Shown in pieces: positions 11,304 to 23,235 of a stretch of 64,000 nucleotides of DNA. Under the pieces are notes generated by a model. The model was given only the letters and a program-made list of their open reading frames with translations. It was not told the DNA's origin and searched no databases. The stretch's first letter is position 1. Each line of letters starts with the position of its first letter. Origin of the DNA: Jaapia argillacea MUCL 33604 (lineage: Eukaryota; Basidiomycota; Agaricomycetes; Jaapiales; Jaapiaceae); the NCBI GenBank assembly GCA_000697665.1, contig KL197718.1:875099-939098 (forward strand). Reading direction: 5' to 3'. A program made the position numbers and the translations under genes.

Positions 11304-11850
11304 GTTCAAATCCGGTGTGGTGTGTGTGTCGCAACGTCGTCATCGTCTTGCTTGTTGCTTGTTGCTCTCGGCTCTCGAAATGTCCTCATCATTTTTGATC
11401 ATTAGTATGGACTCGCCCCTCCTTCCTTAGTTCAAGTCGTATTTCTCGGGATCCCGTTGATTACTGTAGCATTGTAATTCCTGTCTCCGTTTGCTTGTCT
11501 CTCGTGTCTCCCCGGTTTTCGTTGCCTCTGTCACGTTAACGACCCCCTTCATGCCTTCCCTCCACCTTTCTCCCTAGCCCTTCGTTCTTGTCTATATGTA
11601 TCACTCCACCACTTTTTGACCCCTTGACTCGACTGATGATGATATCCCCCCCCCCTTTTTTTTTACCGCCATTGTCGCCGTTGTTTAGTTGACATCGTTA
11701 GGATTACAGTATGTATAGTAGTGTCAGTAATCACGCTGAATATAGTTTTGCAGAAATTTCTGGTTATACTCTTGCCAGAAACGACTCACCCTGCGCTGGA
11801 GGCAAGAGTCAAATCCGGGTACGGCCCGGTGAGCCTTCCCAACCCCTCTG
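11304..11850. other. Intergenic region between WOPR and MFS genes
   Basis: T- and C-rich sequence with a run of C followed by T at about 11648-11663; this is probably the 3' UTR of the WOPR gene and the promoter of the transporter. No gene is seen. Confidence 0.5.
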
Positions 11851-13821
11851 ATGTCCTCCCTTCACCACGTCCGTTCAAGACGAAGTCGCGAAACGAGTCC
11901 CCTCGATTCCAATGTTAGTCGCAAAGCTACCCCGCTGCCCAAGTCCCAACTGGCAGCGATTTATGCAATCAAGATTCTCGTCCCGATAGCAACGACCCAG
12001 ATATTCCCTTATCTGAACGTCATGGTGGAACGTATCAAACATTCAGACGGGCCTTTCAACGCGTACTATAGTGGTATGATCGTGAGTCTATGCCACCCCC
12101 CTGCGCTCGAAGGATGTGTGGGTGATATGTTAGTTGCGTTCTAGGCTAGTAGTTTCCCTATCGCTAGGTTGATTACGATATATCCTTGGGCACGGTTATC
12201 TGGTATGTTCAAGTTGATTCTGCTCTCCGCGAGAACGGGGTCTCTTAATCTGCTGTTCTTTATAAGATAGTATTGGTCGGAAACCGGTGATACTCGTGGG
12301 GACCTCTGGAATAGCCATCACTTCTGTTATGTTTGGTTTATCACAAACGTTCACTGGGGTGTTGCTCACTCGTTTCCTCAGTACGTCCTTCCCATCGAGT
12401 TCGGTCCCATCTCTTGGTAACATTTCTGTTTCTGCAGCTGGTATCTTTTGTGGGACCATTGGCGCTATACATTCTGTCGTCGGTGAACTATCAGACTCGA
12501 CGAATCAATCCACCGCCTTTCCCCTATACGACATTTGTTCAGCATTAGGCTTTGTAATTGGGTAAGTTCACTCGTCGTTTACCTTGTTTTCACTTTGCTT
12601 ACTGAGTATTTCGTATGAAGACCGTTCATTGGAGGTACGTTCGCCAACCCAGCCACCGAGTTCCCCAAGTGGTTCGACAATACATTCTTCGTCGATTATC
12701 CCTATTTCCTCCCGTGTCTCGTCACAGCGGTTTTAGCTATCATAGTCTCGACTCTCGCGTTTTTCGTTCTTGACGAGGTCTGTCATTCAATGCATTTCGC
12801 TTGCCCACGACTGACCCGTGTTCTTATTTCAGACTCTTCCAATCAAACGGAAATCGAAGCAAGTCTCACCTTCAGATTCGGTCGAATCTCTCCTCCCATC
12901 CCCTGCCCAAGACCCTAAACCCAAACCCTTAACCATCCCCCAGCTCCTCGCTATACCATCTGTCCGGAACATCTGTCTGTCAAGCATATCACTCGATTTC
13001 ATTGCAACGTGTTTCAACTTCGGTTTCGTACTCGTTGCTTACTCTTCGCCAACTATTGGTGGATTGGGATTAAATGTTCGTCTCCTCTATCCCCGTCTTC
13101 GTTCTTGCTAACCTCTAGCTCGTTCTGTTCGTAGCCTACCCAAATTGGCCAAACCATTTCCATTATGGGCGCCATATCAATCCTTCTCAAGCTATGCATG
13201 CCTTACCTCCTTCGAAGATACGACAACGTGAAGTTGTACTCTACTCTCCTCTGCATCTGGCCCTTTGTCTTTGTGTCCTTGGGACTTCTTGAAGCTTTAG
13301 GACGCCACGATTCGATCCAAGGCGTGGATCCTGGTGACGCACGCGGCATGACGGGGTGGATGAAGATCAGCGTTGGCTTAATCCTGTTAGGGTCAAGGGT
13401 GGGATGTTTAGCCTTCTCGTGAGCCATCTCAATTTCATCTCTTCTTTCCGAGTTCATCTGACGGGGGTCCACTCTAGGATCGTGATGATTCTCATCAAGG
13501 AATCCTCTCCAAACCCTGCTTCTCTCGGAGCGACCAATGGGTTGGCTGAGTTCGGGCAAGCGATCTCTTCCGCTTTGGGTCCGGCCATCGTTAGGTACGT
13601 CGCGTTCACCCTGACCCATATCGTGTATCATATCATTGGAGCATAATTCACGTCTTCCTCATAACCGGTTCTGATGCTGTCGTCGTAGCTCCCTGTTCGC
13701 TCTCTCGATGACACACCATGTTTTTGGAGGGCACATGTGGATTGTAGTGATCACTGGAGTGGCGATCGCCGTGAATTGGTTCCCTGGTCGGCTTAGGCCG
13801 GTGGATCGAGGGGAGCCCTGA
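11851..13821 (+). CDS. MFS transporter, DHA1 / ZIF-like multidrug family
   Basis: About eight exons encode one polytopic protein. It begins MSSLHHVRSRRSRETSPL, then LPKSQLAAIYAIKILVPIATTQIFPYLN (helix 1), WARLSD followed by IGRKPVILVGTSG (the MFS motif A between helices 2 and 3), GIFCGTIGAIHSVVGELSD (helix 4, motif region), GFVIGPFIGGTFANP (helix 5), FLPCLVTAVLAIIVSTLAFFVLDE (helix 6), a Ser/Pro/Lys-rich cytoplasmic loop, then the C-terminal half (SISLDFIATCFNFGFVLVAYS, LLRRYDNVKLYSTLLCIWPFVFVSLGLL, GLAEFGQAISSALGPAIV) and the last helix (WIVVVITGVAIAVNWFPGRLR), stop 13819-13821. Proton-coupled export of small molecules is the family role; the substrate is not predictable. No disruption was noticed. 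Its last exon is duplicated in inverted orientation at 22.6-22.95 kb. Confidence 0.88.
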
Positions 13822-14034
13822 AGGCATGACTGGTCGTTCTTCTCTTAGCAGAATGGTTTCACATTCTTGAATACAGGAAGATCGCGAGCGGAAATAGGCC
13901 ATGGTCGTACGATTCAAGACACTTGTTGATCCAAGTCATTTCGGCTTTCTTGCTGCTCTGCCCATCCGTTGTCAAGTCTTCGTGTCTCGAAGGTCTTTCT
14001 TGTTCTGCGTCGTCATCTGGATACAGATCTCATC

Positions 14035-15650
14035 AGGTTTGTCTTCTTCGAGTGTCGATTAAATGGCTACATGATTACATCCCGATACGATACTTGGCAA
14101 TTTACACCATTCAATCTATAACGCAGAGCCGTGATACATAGGATGCATTATAAGAGAGCGACTAAGCGAGGTAATGATGTACAATCTAATACTCGAAGAC
14201 AACCTACAGGAGGCGTGGTCAGCACATAATGCGGAAGGATAGTGTAAGAGGCTGGGAGAGAGTTCTCGAGGAGGTTTTCTCCTCGAGAAGAATCTCCCAA
14301 CCGGCTACACACAGAGGAAGGGAGAAAAAAGAAGAGCGAGAAGAATCAAGTTCTGGTACCGTTTCCATCGTCTCGAAGCCAGTCCTCTACTGGTTGTCCC
14401 TCGGTCACATCATCCCTCCGCAGTAAATGCCAGCCCCGTCAACAACCGTGAACTGAGTCCATGAGGTCGGGCAGCATAAGACACGACTCTTCGACGACAG
14501 GGCGGAAACACAGACACTCAACGACACTCACTTGGACCACTTTCGTCACTACAGAGCCAGCTTTTCCCGCGATATGCCCTCTCGTTACCTGTCCCAACAC
14601 ACCCAGGGACAAGTGGAGTCAGGCTGGTTGCAAGCAAAACTCAGCCCCGGTCCAACGGACCAGGAGACGAGTGAGAACAAGATCCNNNNNNNNNNNNNNN
14701 NNNNNNNNNNNNNNNNNNNNNNNNNNNNNNNNNNNNNNNNNNNNNNNNNNNNNNNNNNNNNNNNNNNNNNNNNNNNNNNNNNNNNNNNNNNNNNNNNNNN
14801 NNNNNNNNNNNNNNNNNNNNNNNNNNNNNNNNNNNNNNNNNNNNNNNNNNNNNNNNNNNNNNNNNNNNNNNNNNNNNNNNNNNNNNNNNNNNNNNNNNNN
14901 NNNNNNNNNNNNNNNNNNNNNNNNNNNNNNNNNNNNNNNNNNNNNNNNNNNNNNNNNNNNNNNNNNNNNNNNNNNNNNNNNNNNNNNNNNNNNNNNNNNN
15001 NNNNNNNNNNNNNNNNNNNNNNNNNNNNNNNNNNNNNNNNNNNNNNNNNNNNNNNNNAAAAAAAGGAAACGTTCTGGTACCTTGCTCGTCACAATCAATG
15101 CCGTCCTCCACCGGTTATCCCCAGGTCACATCATCCCTCGCGCATAAAAGCTCGGAACCGTCAACAACCGTGAACCGGGTCCATGAGGGGGGCAGTATTG
15201 GACGGACATTGACGCGACGAGAAGGAAACACAGACGCCAAAGAACACCGACTCGACCCATTTCCGCCAATGCAGAGCCAGCTTTTCCCGCGATATGCCCT
15301 CTCGTTTACCTGTCCCAACACACCGAGGGACAAGTGGAGTCAGGCTGGTTGCAAGCAAAGCTCAGCCCAGTCCAATGGACCAGGAGACGGATGGGGAGGA
15401 GCTGTTGGTGAACAGGCGGAGAAGTGAAAAGGTGAAGTGTGAAGTCGGGAGGTGGGGAAATATACCAGATATGGTCGAGCCTTTTATCCTCCAAGGTAAT
15501 GACATGTGAAAGGGAGGATACCCCTAAGCAGTCGCATGTGATTGGGATGCTCGGGGACGTCGGTCTGATCAACAACTGTGCACGGACCACAAAGGTTACG
15601 CGTCGTGGTCACGTGTTGCGAAATCGGTTTGCGGGTGTTTTGAGCCAGTG
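14035..15650 (-). repeat. Hairpin repeat family, copy a (interrupted by assembly gap)
   Basis: A non-coding repeat of at least 1 kb. Read on the minus strand it starts at ~15650 with a CACGTGACC box, a CAATCACATGCGA-like box, then GGATAAAAGGC (TATA-like), a pyrimidine-rich tract, a ~350-bp unit and the hairpin (14252-14299; stem TTCTCGAGGAG / CTCCTCGAGAA), ending in AT-rich sequence. The ~225-bp block at 14461-14685 recurs in direct orientation at 15182-15410, on either side of the gap, so internal units are tandem. No protein is encoded. It could be a solo terminal repeat or a large MITE; family not assigned. Confidence 0.7.
14686..15057. other. Assembly gap (372 N)
   Basis: A run of N placed inside a tandemly repeated block, which is a likely cause of the assembly break. 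Confidence 1.
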
Positions 15651-16287
15651 GCGCACACAATCTGCCATCTTTCACCATGGTCTCCCACCACTTGATTTCT
15701 CTTGTTTCTTCGCGTTCTCGTATCACTCGATGAGTCTGAGCCTGACTTGAAACCTGCTCGGCCGGGTGTCCTCGGGGCGACTTGTTAGGGATCGCCCGGA
15801 AAGTTGGGAGTCTCCCATGGAAACTCCTTCTCTGAGAACTCTGCCCCAAACCGGTACACGTTCTCGCTGGGACCCTCTCGATTCCTGGTCGGTCGAATCC
15901 TTACTCACCGTGTCGCCCTGGCTGGCTTTTTATGCAGCCTTTCCGGCACCCTTTGAACCTGCTGTCAGCTTCCAGACTCCCACTTCTATACTCCTTGTAC
16001 ATCCCACTGGCAGCGACGCCATAGGTCCGTATCCCAGAGGCTATCATCGCGGAAGCGGTTGCTTCGACGCGGTCGAGTTGTGGCGGATATGATGTGATGA
16101 TCACGCAATACAACCCACAGGGAAGAAAATGCGTGGAACTTGGATTCGTACAAATACTAGGAGAGTCCTGTCCGAACAAGGCTACAAAAGGAAGACTCGT
16201 TGATACAAAATATATATATATATATTTACCGGTTCAAAGACTTTGGATACTCTGTTGGATACTAAGTCCGATATCTTGTACTGGTCG
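15651..16287. other. Spacer without a recognised gene
   Basis: Open stretches on both strands (plus 15766-16092, minus 15901-16179) overlap and match nothing known. A short TA microsatellite lies at about 16209-16225. Confidence 0.4.
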
Positions 16288-17620
16288 TCAAGCTTCAAGG
16301 ACAGCCCTGGTCGATGTCTTGATGTTCTTCGTCAACATCGTGGCAAAGTCCCAATCGTACCCTCGATAGGATACTTTGACGGACGAGACGTGCTACAGCA
16401 GATCACGAATCAGTTCCGATAGAGGTCCAGAGGTGCAGCCTCCTCTTACCTCTTCTCCACGAGAAAACGCCCCAATCACATCTTTGGCGATCAGAGTCCT
16501 CTCGCCATCAACCGGGGGTCCTCCACACTCTCCACCGTTCTTGTGGATGGTATCCGCAATTCTCAATCGCAAGCGCGCATGTTCGATGTTGGGAGAATCC
16601 AGGACCTCTGCAGCGAGTAACTCCTTTTTCTGAGAAGATGGCGTCAGCAATAGTGGATAATGAGCGAAGGCCATGACAACATGCCGATTTCTCAAGGCGG
16701 CAAAAACCAAAGGTTGATAGCTCTTCGGAGTCGCAGAAGTAAAACTCTCCGATATAGAAGCATGTACTTTGAATGCCGTCGTCTACCTTCGCACCGATAA
16801 CGTGGATTTTGAATTCTTTGGACGGGAGCGCGGCGAATAAGAGCCTTCCGGTTTGACCAGCGTCGTGGGTGAGGTAGAGAAAGCGTGAAATAACCGGGTT
16901 CGTGTCGCTGCTGACAATACGGAGGATATCATTGTTGAGGAACGAGCAGTGAGGACGACTGGACACCTTCATCAATACAGGTAATTAGAACTGACTCGAA
17001 CTGAGGACAGAAGAGATAAAGAGTGATCTCACCGCAGCCTCGCGAGCAGTGGGACGACGCCGAGCCGTTTGTGAGTTCGGGGCTGTCTTGGCGTTCCCGG
17101 AACGGTGTGAATGCGATCTTGTTGGAGCTTCAGCGTCGATTGCGAGACGCTTTGGGAGCGAGCCGAGTAGAACCAGGTTGTCATCGCTTTCAGGATTGGT
17201 CCTCTTGCGTTTGGAGATGGTCGACAAACTAGAGGAAACTGCAGCATTTGGGAGTACGGGAGAACAGGAGAGCCACTTTCCAAGAGCCTGAGCAGTGTCG
17301 CCAGATGCGGAAGGGCCGGTGATAGATGATACAAGCGTCCAGGCAAGAGATGCGACGGATGAAAGGATCGATGGACGGGTAGTAGTCGATACAAGTGAGT
17401 TGACATGGCTCGAGGTCGAGGGCTGAGAAGCGGGTATTGAGCGATAGAGGAAGGAATACTCCGCATGACAACGTACTTGGCGGGTGGGTGATTCAAATGT
17501 ATCGCAAAAGCTGACGAGAACTGATTTCAGCTGCTCCAGGTCCGTCTCTTGTTTCTCGACCCAGTTGTCAACCACTCGTCGAACCTGATTGGGATTCTCC
17601 CAAAGTTGGGGAGGCGGCAT
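16288..17620 (-). CDS. Hypothetical protein H1, apparently intact
   Basis: The start ATG at 17620 gives MPPPQLWENPNQVRRVVDNW. Introns fall at ~17476-17423 (54 nt), ~17034-16969, ~16787-16748 (40 nt) and ~16449-16397, all GT-AG and phase-consistent. Exon products in order: a charged helical start (DNWVEKQETDLEQLKSVLV); a Ser-rich part with a nuclear-localisation-like basic patch (SKRKRTNPESDD, PKRLAIDAEAP); then LNNDILRIVSSDTNPVISR, YLTHDAGQTGRLLFAALPS, FAALRNRHVVMAFAHYPLLL, KKELLAAEVLDSPNIEHARL, RIADTIHKN, KDVIGAFSRGEE and a last exon with SVKVSYRGYDWDFATML and the stop at 16288-16290. No family is recognised and no function can be stated. Decayed copies of the same gene lie at 43.75-45.0, 49.14-49.31 and 53.57-53.92 kb on the other strand, so this is the best available reference for that family. 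Confidence 0.7.
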
Positions 17621-18374
17621 TCGGATAGTGTGTAGACTGTTGAAGGAGTGTAGAGCGACTCGGAGAGATAAGACAAAGAGCCTTAGTAGAGGGATGGGAA
17701 CGAGGCAAACGGGAGAAAAAGAGCTCGAGATGGATGCAGAGAGTCCTTGAGCTGACGACTTATAAGGAGGCGTCCCTACAAGCGATGATCATCTTCGAAT
17801 TCAGAAGTTCCCCAAAAATCGCCTGAAATGCTTTGAGAAGGCTAGATACACAGCCACCGGAACCTAAACTCGACCTTGAGGATTTGATCTTGCCAAATCC
17901 GGACTGTTGTTGGTGTTGCCGGCGCGCATCTTTCGATGTTCCTTTGTTTATACACAGTGATTTGGGATCTAGCTCCAAGACAGGTCAACTGACCCAACCG
18001 AAACAACGGGCTTGTCAGGGAAGGAACCTTGCGATCGGCTAGGTGCGAGGAGCATCTCGTCGTCTCACCTCCCTTTGATTTCCTTTTTGCCTCTTCCGTC
18101 CGTTGTCCCCAAAATTCGAAGTTTACCATATACGGACACGGAGAAATGGATTATAGAAGAACTCGAAGCAGTGACCGGTGACCCCCTCGGAGTCCTGTAG
18201 ACAGATGACAAGCTACTATTGAACGTTAAGGCTACAAAACAATCCAGGAATTCGCGATTATACAAAACCAAATAAAAAATGATAGAAGTGTGTCCCCAAC
18301 TGTGACGACGAAAGTACTGAACGCCCCAACTCCGAATCGGAACTCCAATCACCTCGAGAACGCTCACTCTCGAA

Positions 18375-19145
18375 CAAGTACCCATCCTCCAACCCCGTCA
18401 ATGGCCAGACATACTTTCGTAAACCTTGCATGACTCGGGCACCTCAATAAAGTAAGCATGCTACGGAGGAGGTAAACTGAGACACAACGCATACGATTCG
18501 GAAACGACTCACTTGTCCGATAGCGTGCCCGCAGTTTAAACAGATCTACGTATTGGTTCGCACAAGTCGAACCCTGGGACGCGTTGGTGGCCGAGATGGT
18601 CTCTATAATCCCCAAACCACGAGTCATGTTCAAGGCGGTATCTTTAGGTCATAAATGAAAGAACTCACCCGGGCTTTGGGGTCAGTGGAGCGACGGGAAA
18701 ATCTCATAATACCTGTGATGAAGGGCGCCTTCTCGACGCGTTTGGCTCGTGTGCGCCGAACATAATCGTCCGAGTTGTGTTCGTCATTCTCTCTTTTCCG
18801 TTTAGCGGTGAGCAAGGTAGAGGTCTGAAACGTTTACCCCATGAGCGACGAGTATGACCTGCAACTCTAGCGGCGTACCGATGGATTACGTTTCTCGAGG
18901 TAGTCGACGACGAGTAGTAGAACTGAGTTGAGCTTCCTAAGCTTTGAGACCTGCTCTTTGATACGCGAAGATTTCTGCTCTTCTTCTTGACGAATTCTTT
19001 CAGTTGTGTGGGGCGGAAGCCTGTTGAAAAGGAGGACCCATATGTAATTCAGAATGGCTTGCATCGCAAGCGATAGGTGGTTTGGAAGAGCAGGGAGGGA
19101 AACTTGGAGTACGGTAAACTGGAGGAGCAAGAGGTTAAATGTCAA
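18375..19145 (-). CDS. Hypothetical protein H2
   Basis: Four to five exons join in frame on the minus strand: an N-terminal hydrophobic/helical segment (VSLPALPNHLSLAMQAILNY, IWVLLFNRLPPHT), a charged coiled-coil-like helix (ERIRQEEEQKSSRIKEQVSK), LRKLNSVLLLVVDYLEK, then after an intron a basic patch (TAKRKRENDEHNSDDYVRRT, RAKRVEK), APFITGIMRFSRRSTDPKAR, an exon with NQYVDLFKLRARYRT, and a C-terminal exon (VYLLRSMLTLLRCPS, GGWVLVRE, stop ~18375). The basic patch resembles that of H1, suggesting distant kinship. An acceptor-like sequence just before 19120 hints at a further 5' exon not identified. Function unknown. A decayed copy lies at 20.4-21.1 kb. Confidence 0.6.
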
Positions 19146-19544
19146 GATTCAGTCTTCGATTTCCAGTCAATATTAATACCAATGAAGGACTGAGCGCGTC
19201 GCAATGACGCCACTCCGTCACTGGGCACATCCTGCCAGCGCGGCAGGCTTGATGCATCAATATAGTGCTAAAATATCGACGGATGTTGAGTGTCATTTTT
19301 CTGTGTGGATCCGGTAGGATTCATGGAGCCAGGCGAGATGAGAGGCATAACAAGGGAAAAATGTTCTCAGATAGGCACATCGACGGATGGTGCCTGCCGA
19401 CGCTGAGAGCATCTAGGATGAAATCATCAGGGCATTGAGGGGACTATTGTGCACCTTTCTGATCATGAGAGTCTGAGCCAGCTACCGGTGAGGTGAATTA
19501 TACAATTATACCGCGGACTGGCACCGGGGAGCGAACTGACGGCA

Positions 19545-20400
19545 AGTTCGCAACACGTGACCAGGACGCGTAACCCTCATGGTCCGTGCACAGTTGTTGA
19601 TCAGGCCGACGTCCCCGAGCATTCCAATCACATGCGATTGCTTAGGGGGATCATCCCTTTCACATGTCATTACCTTGGAGGATAAAAGGCTCGACCATAT
19701 CTGGTATATTTCCCCACCTCCCGACTTCACACTTCACCTTTTCACTTCTCCGCCTGTTCACCAACAGCTCCTCCCCATCCGTCTCCTGGTCCATTGGACT
19801 GGGCTGAGTTTTGCTTGCAACCAGCCTGACTCCACTTGTCCCTCGGTGTGTTGGGACAGGTAAACGAGAGGGCATATCGCGGGAAAAGCTGGCTCTGTAG
19901 TGACGAAAGTGGTCCAAGTGAGTGTCGTTGAGTGTCTGTGTTTCCGCCCTGTCGTCGAAGAGTCGTGTCTTATGCTGCCCGACCTCATGGACTCAGTTCA
20001 CGGTTGTTGACGGGGCTGGCATTTACTGCGGAGGGATGATGTGACCGAGGGACAACCAGTAGAGGACTGGCTTCGAGACGAGGGAAACGGTACCAGAACT
20101 TGATTCTTCTCGCTCTTCTTTTTTCTCCCTTTCCCTGTGTGTAGCCGGTTGGGAGATTCTTCTCGAGGAGAAAACCTCCTCGAGAACTCTCTCCCAGCCT
20201 CTTACGCCTCGTCTCGCGAATATGCTGACCATTCCTGTCATCGTTTAGCTTCGAGTATTTAGTTTCTCTTGGATAGAACATCATCACATCGCCCAGTCGC
20301 TTTCTCATAACACATTGTATGTAACACGACTCTCAGTTATAGATTGAATGGTGGAAATTGGCAGATATGATGTCGGGATTCAATAATGAGCTACTTATTA
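19545..20400 (+). repeat. Hairpin repeat family, copy b
   Basis: This is the cleanest copy. In order: CACGTGACC box (19554), CCAATCACATGCGATTGC box (~19624), GGATAAAAGGC TATA-like box (~19678), pyrimidine tract, a block containing GGGACAGG and GTCGTGTCTTATG, GGTACCAGAACTTG, the hairpin (20150-20198) and an AT-rich tail around 20240-20400. Its orientation is opposite to copy a. Confidence 0.75.
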
Positions 20401-21090
20401 ATTGATGTTCGACGACGATAATTACATAAACGAGAACTCCACAGAATCAGAATACCTTCAATCGCTCGCAAACCCACTCTGCGACAGTGCAAAATATTGT
20501 TGAGTTCGAGACCACGATGTACGGAGCGGTCGCGAAAGAGCCGGGGCATAAACGATCTTGAAGAGTGACGGGTCGCGTCATCATTTGCAGTGTGTTGCGC
20601 TTCCATACAGTGCTAGAAAACCAACTCTGGTTAACGATAGTTAGCAAAGAAGGCGAACCAAAATGATCTATCAACGTAACAAGATCGTGTCGTTCCAGAT
20701 TGTCACTCTTTCGCTTCGTGATGAACGAGGGAGATGTCTGGAGAGCCTGTGTCATAACGATGTTCTGCACCGAGTCTGGTGTGGTTTTGTCGAGGAAGTC
20801 GGCGACTAGAAGCATAGCGATCTTCATCCTCCCAAGCTTGGCCACGCCCTTTTGAAGTTGTGTGATTTTTCGCTGCCAAGTTTATTCGTCCCGAGAGGGA
20901 TGTGTGTGACCCAAAAAAGAGAACACATATATAATCCACGATCATTCACATAGTGGTAGGAGGGATGGTTAAGAGCGATGGCGACAAGGAGAGTGGGAAT
21001 CGTGAATAAAAGAGACGAGGGTTGAAGGAAAGGTGGGATCTCGCACCGTCCATTATACGGACTTAGCGACGTCGATGAAGGGTTGTGCAC
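20391..21090 (-). pseudogene. Decayed paralogue of hypothetical protein H2
   Basis: Compared with H2, the blocks DYICVLFFGSHTSLSGRIN and VAKLGRMKIAMLLVADFLDK match IWVLLFNRLPPHT and VSKLRKLNSVLLLVVDYLEK in the right order, but they lie in different frames with no intron between them. A TKRKSDNLERHD patch matches the H2 basic patch. The frame changes, together with the position between two repeat copies, indicate a pseudogene. Confidence 0.6.
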
Positions 21091-21394
21091 CGTGCGCTAC
21101 GCCAAAATAAAAGCCCGCTTTCACTACTCTTCACCCCGGACATGGCTGATCCATCCGCGGAGTGCGACTATGTGACCCATTCCGACTAGTCAAAACATCG
21201 AATATATCTCCTCCGAGTCAGATCCGCCAGCTGCGGTTTGGTCTTTCAGTCGGGGATCTTCCGTCATGAGTGGGTGGATTGTGCAGATGCTCGTTGTGTG
21301 AGCCAGAGAGATGATTGATTAAATTAGAAATAAGTCAGTTATTGCACCCGCAACCCGCGAGCAGTCTAGCTTTTCACAGAATCATATGACAGTT

Positions 21395-22560
21395 GTTCCC
21401 GTCACGTGCCCAAGTCGCGCGAGCTCCTGGTCCGTGCACCCCGCTCAACAGACCAAATGTCAATCACATGCGATTGCTCTGCCGTATAAAGTCCGGGGAG
21501 ATCCACCAGGATTGATCATTCCCCGGCTTCACACTTTCACTTCTTCTTTCGTCTTCGCCGCCTGGTCACTGCGGCTCGTCCTCACCTGTCTCTTCTGAGC
21601 ATGGCTTGAAACCTGCCTCACTCCACGTCGTCTCTGGGGGTGTCGAGACGGGGTCATGAGAAGGAACAATCAGGAAAAGGTCGGCTCTGAGGTTGCGGAA
21701 TTGGTTCGAGCGGGTGATTTTGGCGTCTGCGTTTCTTTCGCTCGTTTCCCCGAAGCTGTCTGACACTGCCCTACTTCATGAACTCGGCTCACGGTCGTTG
21801 ACGGAGCCGGCGTTTAGGCGTCCGGGACGATGTGACTAGGGATACCGGTGGATGATAGCTTTGGCGGTGACGGGTGAGGTACCAGAACTTGTCCTTTCAT
21901 CTCTTTTATTCCTCGCCGCTTCTTTTGCTAGCTCTCATCTTCCGTGTCCGAGCTTGGCTTGAAACCTGCCTGACTCCACGCCGTCTCTGGGGGTGTTGGG
22001 ACGGGGTCATGAGAGGGGACAATCAGGAAAAGGTCGGCTCTGATGCGGCGGAAATGGTTCTTTGCAATTGATGTCGAGCGTCTGCGTTTCCATCCCTTCT
22101 TCGCGAAGCTACATCTGATACTGCCCGACTTCATGGACTCGGCTCACGGTTGTTGACGGAGCTGGCGTTTAGGCGTTCGGGACGATGTGACTCGGGATAA
22201 CAGTAGAGGATGCCTTTGACGATGTCGGTGGTGGTACCGGAACTTTTTCCCTTTCTTACTTCCATATATGGCTCGGTGGGAGATTCTTCTCGAAGAGAAA
22301 CCCTCCTCGAGAATTCTCTCCCAGCCTGTTACACTATTCTCTCGCATTGTGTGCTGACCACGCCTCCCATAGGTTCTCTTCGAGTATTAGATTGAACATA
22401 ATTACCTCGCTCTGCCGCTCTCTCTTGTAATGCATCCCATGTGTCACGACTCTGCGCAAGTTATCGATTGAACAGGTGTAAATTGCCCAAGTATCACATC
22501 GGGATGTAATCATGTAGCCACTGTGACTTGATCGATACTCGACGAAGATAAACCTGATGA
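21395..22560 (+). repeat. Hairpin repeat family, copy c, with two internal tandem units
   Basis: Same order of parts as copy b: CACGTG box, CAATCACATGCGATTGC, GTATAAAGTCC TATA-like box (~21484), two diverged direct units (21597-21948 and 21949-22245, about 350 and 300 bp, each containing GGCTTGAAACCTGCCT and CGGCTCACGGT), GGTACCGGAACTT, hairpin (22277-22326) and AT-rich tail. The tandem units show how the family grows and shrinks. Confidence 0.75.
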
Positions 22561-22609
22561 TGCAGAAATGGAAGACCTTCGAGGAACGAAGACTCGACAG
22601 TGGATTGGC

Positions 22610-22950
22610 AAAGCAGCAAGAAAAGCCGAAATGACTTGGATCAAGAAGTGTCTTAAATCATACGACCATGGCCTATTACCGCTCGCGATCTTCCTGTATT
22701 CAAGGATGTGAAAACATTCCGCTAAGGGAAGAACGACCAGTCAGGCCTTCAGGGCTCCCCTCGATCCACGGGCCTCAGCCGACCAGGGAACCAATTCACG
22801 GCGATCGCACTCCGGTCATCACTATAATCCACATGTGCCCTCCGAAAATATGGTGTGTCATCGAGAGGGCGAACAGAACGCTGCGACGACAATTTCAGAA
22901 CGGGTTATGAGGAAGACGTTGAATTATGTTCCAGTATTATGATACACGAT
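22610..22950 (-). pseudogene. Inverted copy of the MFS transporter 3' end
   Basis: The minus strand reproduces the last intron and last exon of the transporter at 13.6-13.82 kb (FALSMTHH, GGHMWI, NWFPGRLRPVDRGEP) with scattered changes, and the ~150 bp beyond its stop. The rest of the gene is absent, so it is a fragment carried by the segmental inverted duplication. Confidence 0.85.
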
Positions 22951-22954
22951 TCGA

Positions 22955-23235
22955 TTGGATGGGTACCAGAACTTTCTTCCCTTTCTCACTTCCGTGTGTG
23001 GCTCGGTGGGAGAGTACTTTTGAGAAGAGATCCTCCTCAAAAAGTCTCTCTCACCCTGCTATCTAAACGGTGACTTTTCTTCAAGTTGCGTCGGCCTCGC
23101 CACCGTCTTCTCGTGCCCAGTCGAAGTCATTTCTAGGTTGACGATCTATACTTATGCTGATCACGCCTCCCGTCGTTAGCCTTCGAGTATTTTTAGGGTA
23201 TCCCGCAGGGAGAAATACATTACTTCGCTCCATGT
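22955..23235 (+). repeat. Hairpin repeat family, copy d (partial)
   Basis: Begins at GGGTACCAGAACTTTCTTCC, includes a diverged hairpin (23005-23052; TTTTGAGAAGAG / CTCCTCAAAAAG), and ends with the CTGATCACGCCTCC...TTCGAGTATT tail. The promoter-like 5' half is missing. Confidence 0.65.

Larger units (their letters stand above)
13620..15650. repeat. Left arm of a large inverted duplication (partner 21.4-22.95 kb)
   Basis: The MFS 3' end (from ~13620) and the sequence that follows, up to about 15650, recur in reverse orientation at 21395-22950. The order is the same: MFS tail, AT-rich edge with TCGAGTRTYGAT, hairpin, then the tandem block. Matching includes non-coding flanks, so this is segmental duplication and not gene conversion of the coding part only. 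The arm contains the assembly gap, so its true length is unknown. Confidence 0.75.

Noticed and set aside
10588-11430. Long second plus-strand frame of 280 codons inside the WOPR gene
   Set aside because: It is the shifted-frame shadow of the low-complexity Ser/Pro/Tyr/His tail (His/Leu/Thr-rich by codon bias) with no motif of its own.
14461-15173. Open reading frames of 150-230 codons across the N run
   Set aside because: They consist mostly of unknown residues from the assembly gap and of repeat sequence on both sides; there is no evidence of a protein.
15098-15590. Open frames repeated at 15.1-15.6 and 19.5-19.9 kb on opposite strands
   Set aside because: They recur only because they lie in the hairpin repeat; frames differ between copies and several contradict each other on both strands.
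16209-16225. TA dinucleotide run as a possible regulatory site
   Set aside because: A short microsatellite only; no link to a promoter could be argued.
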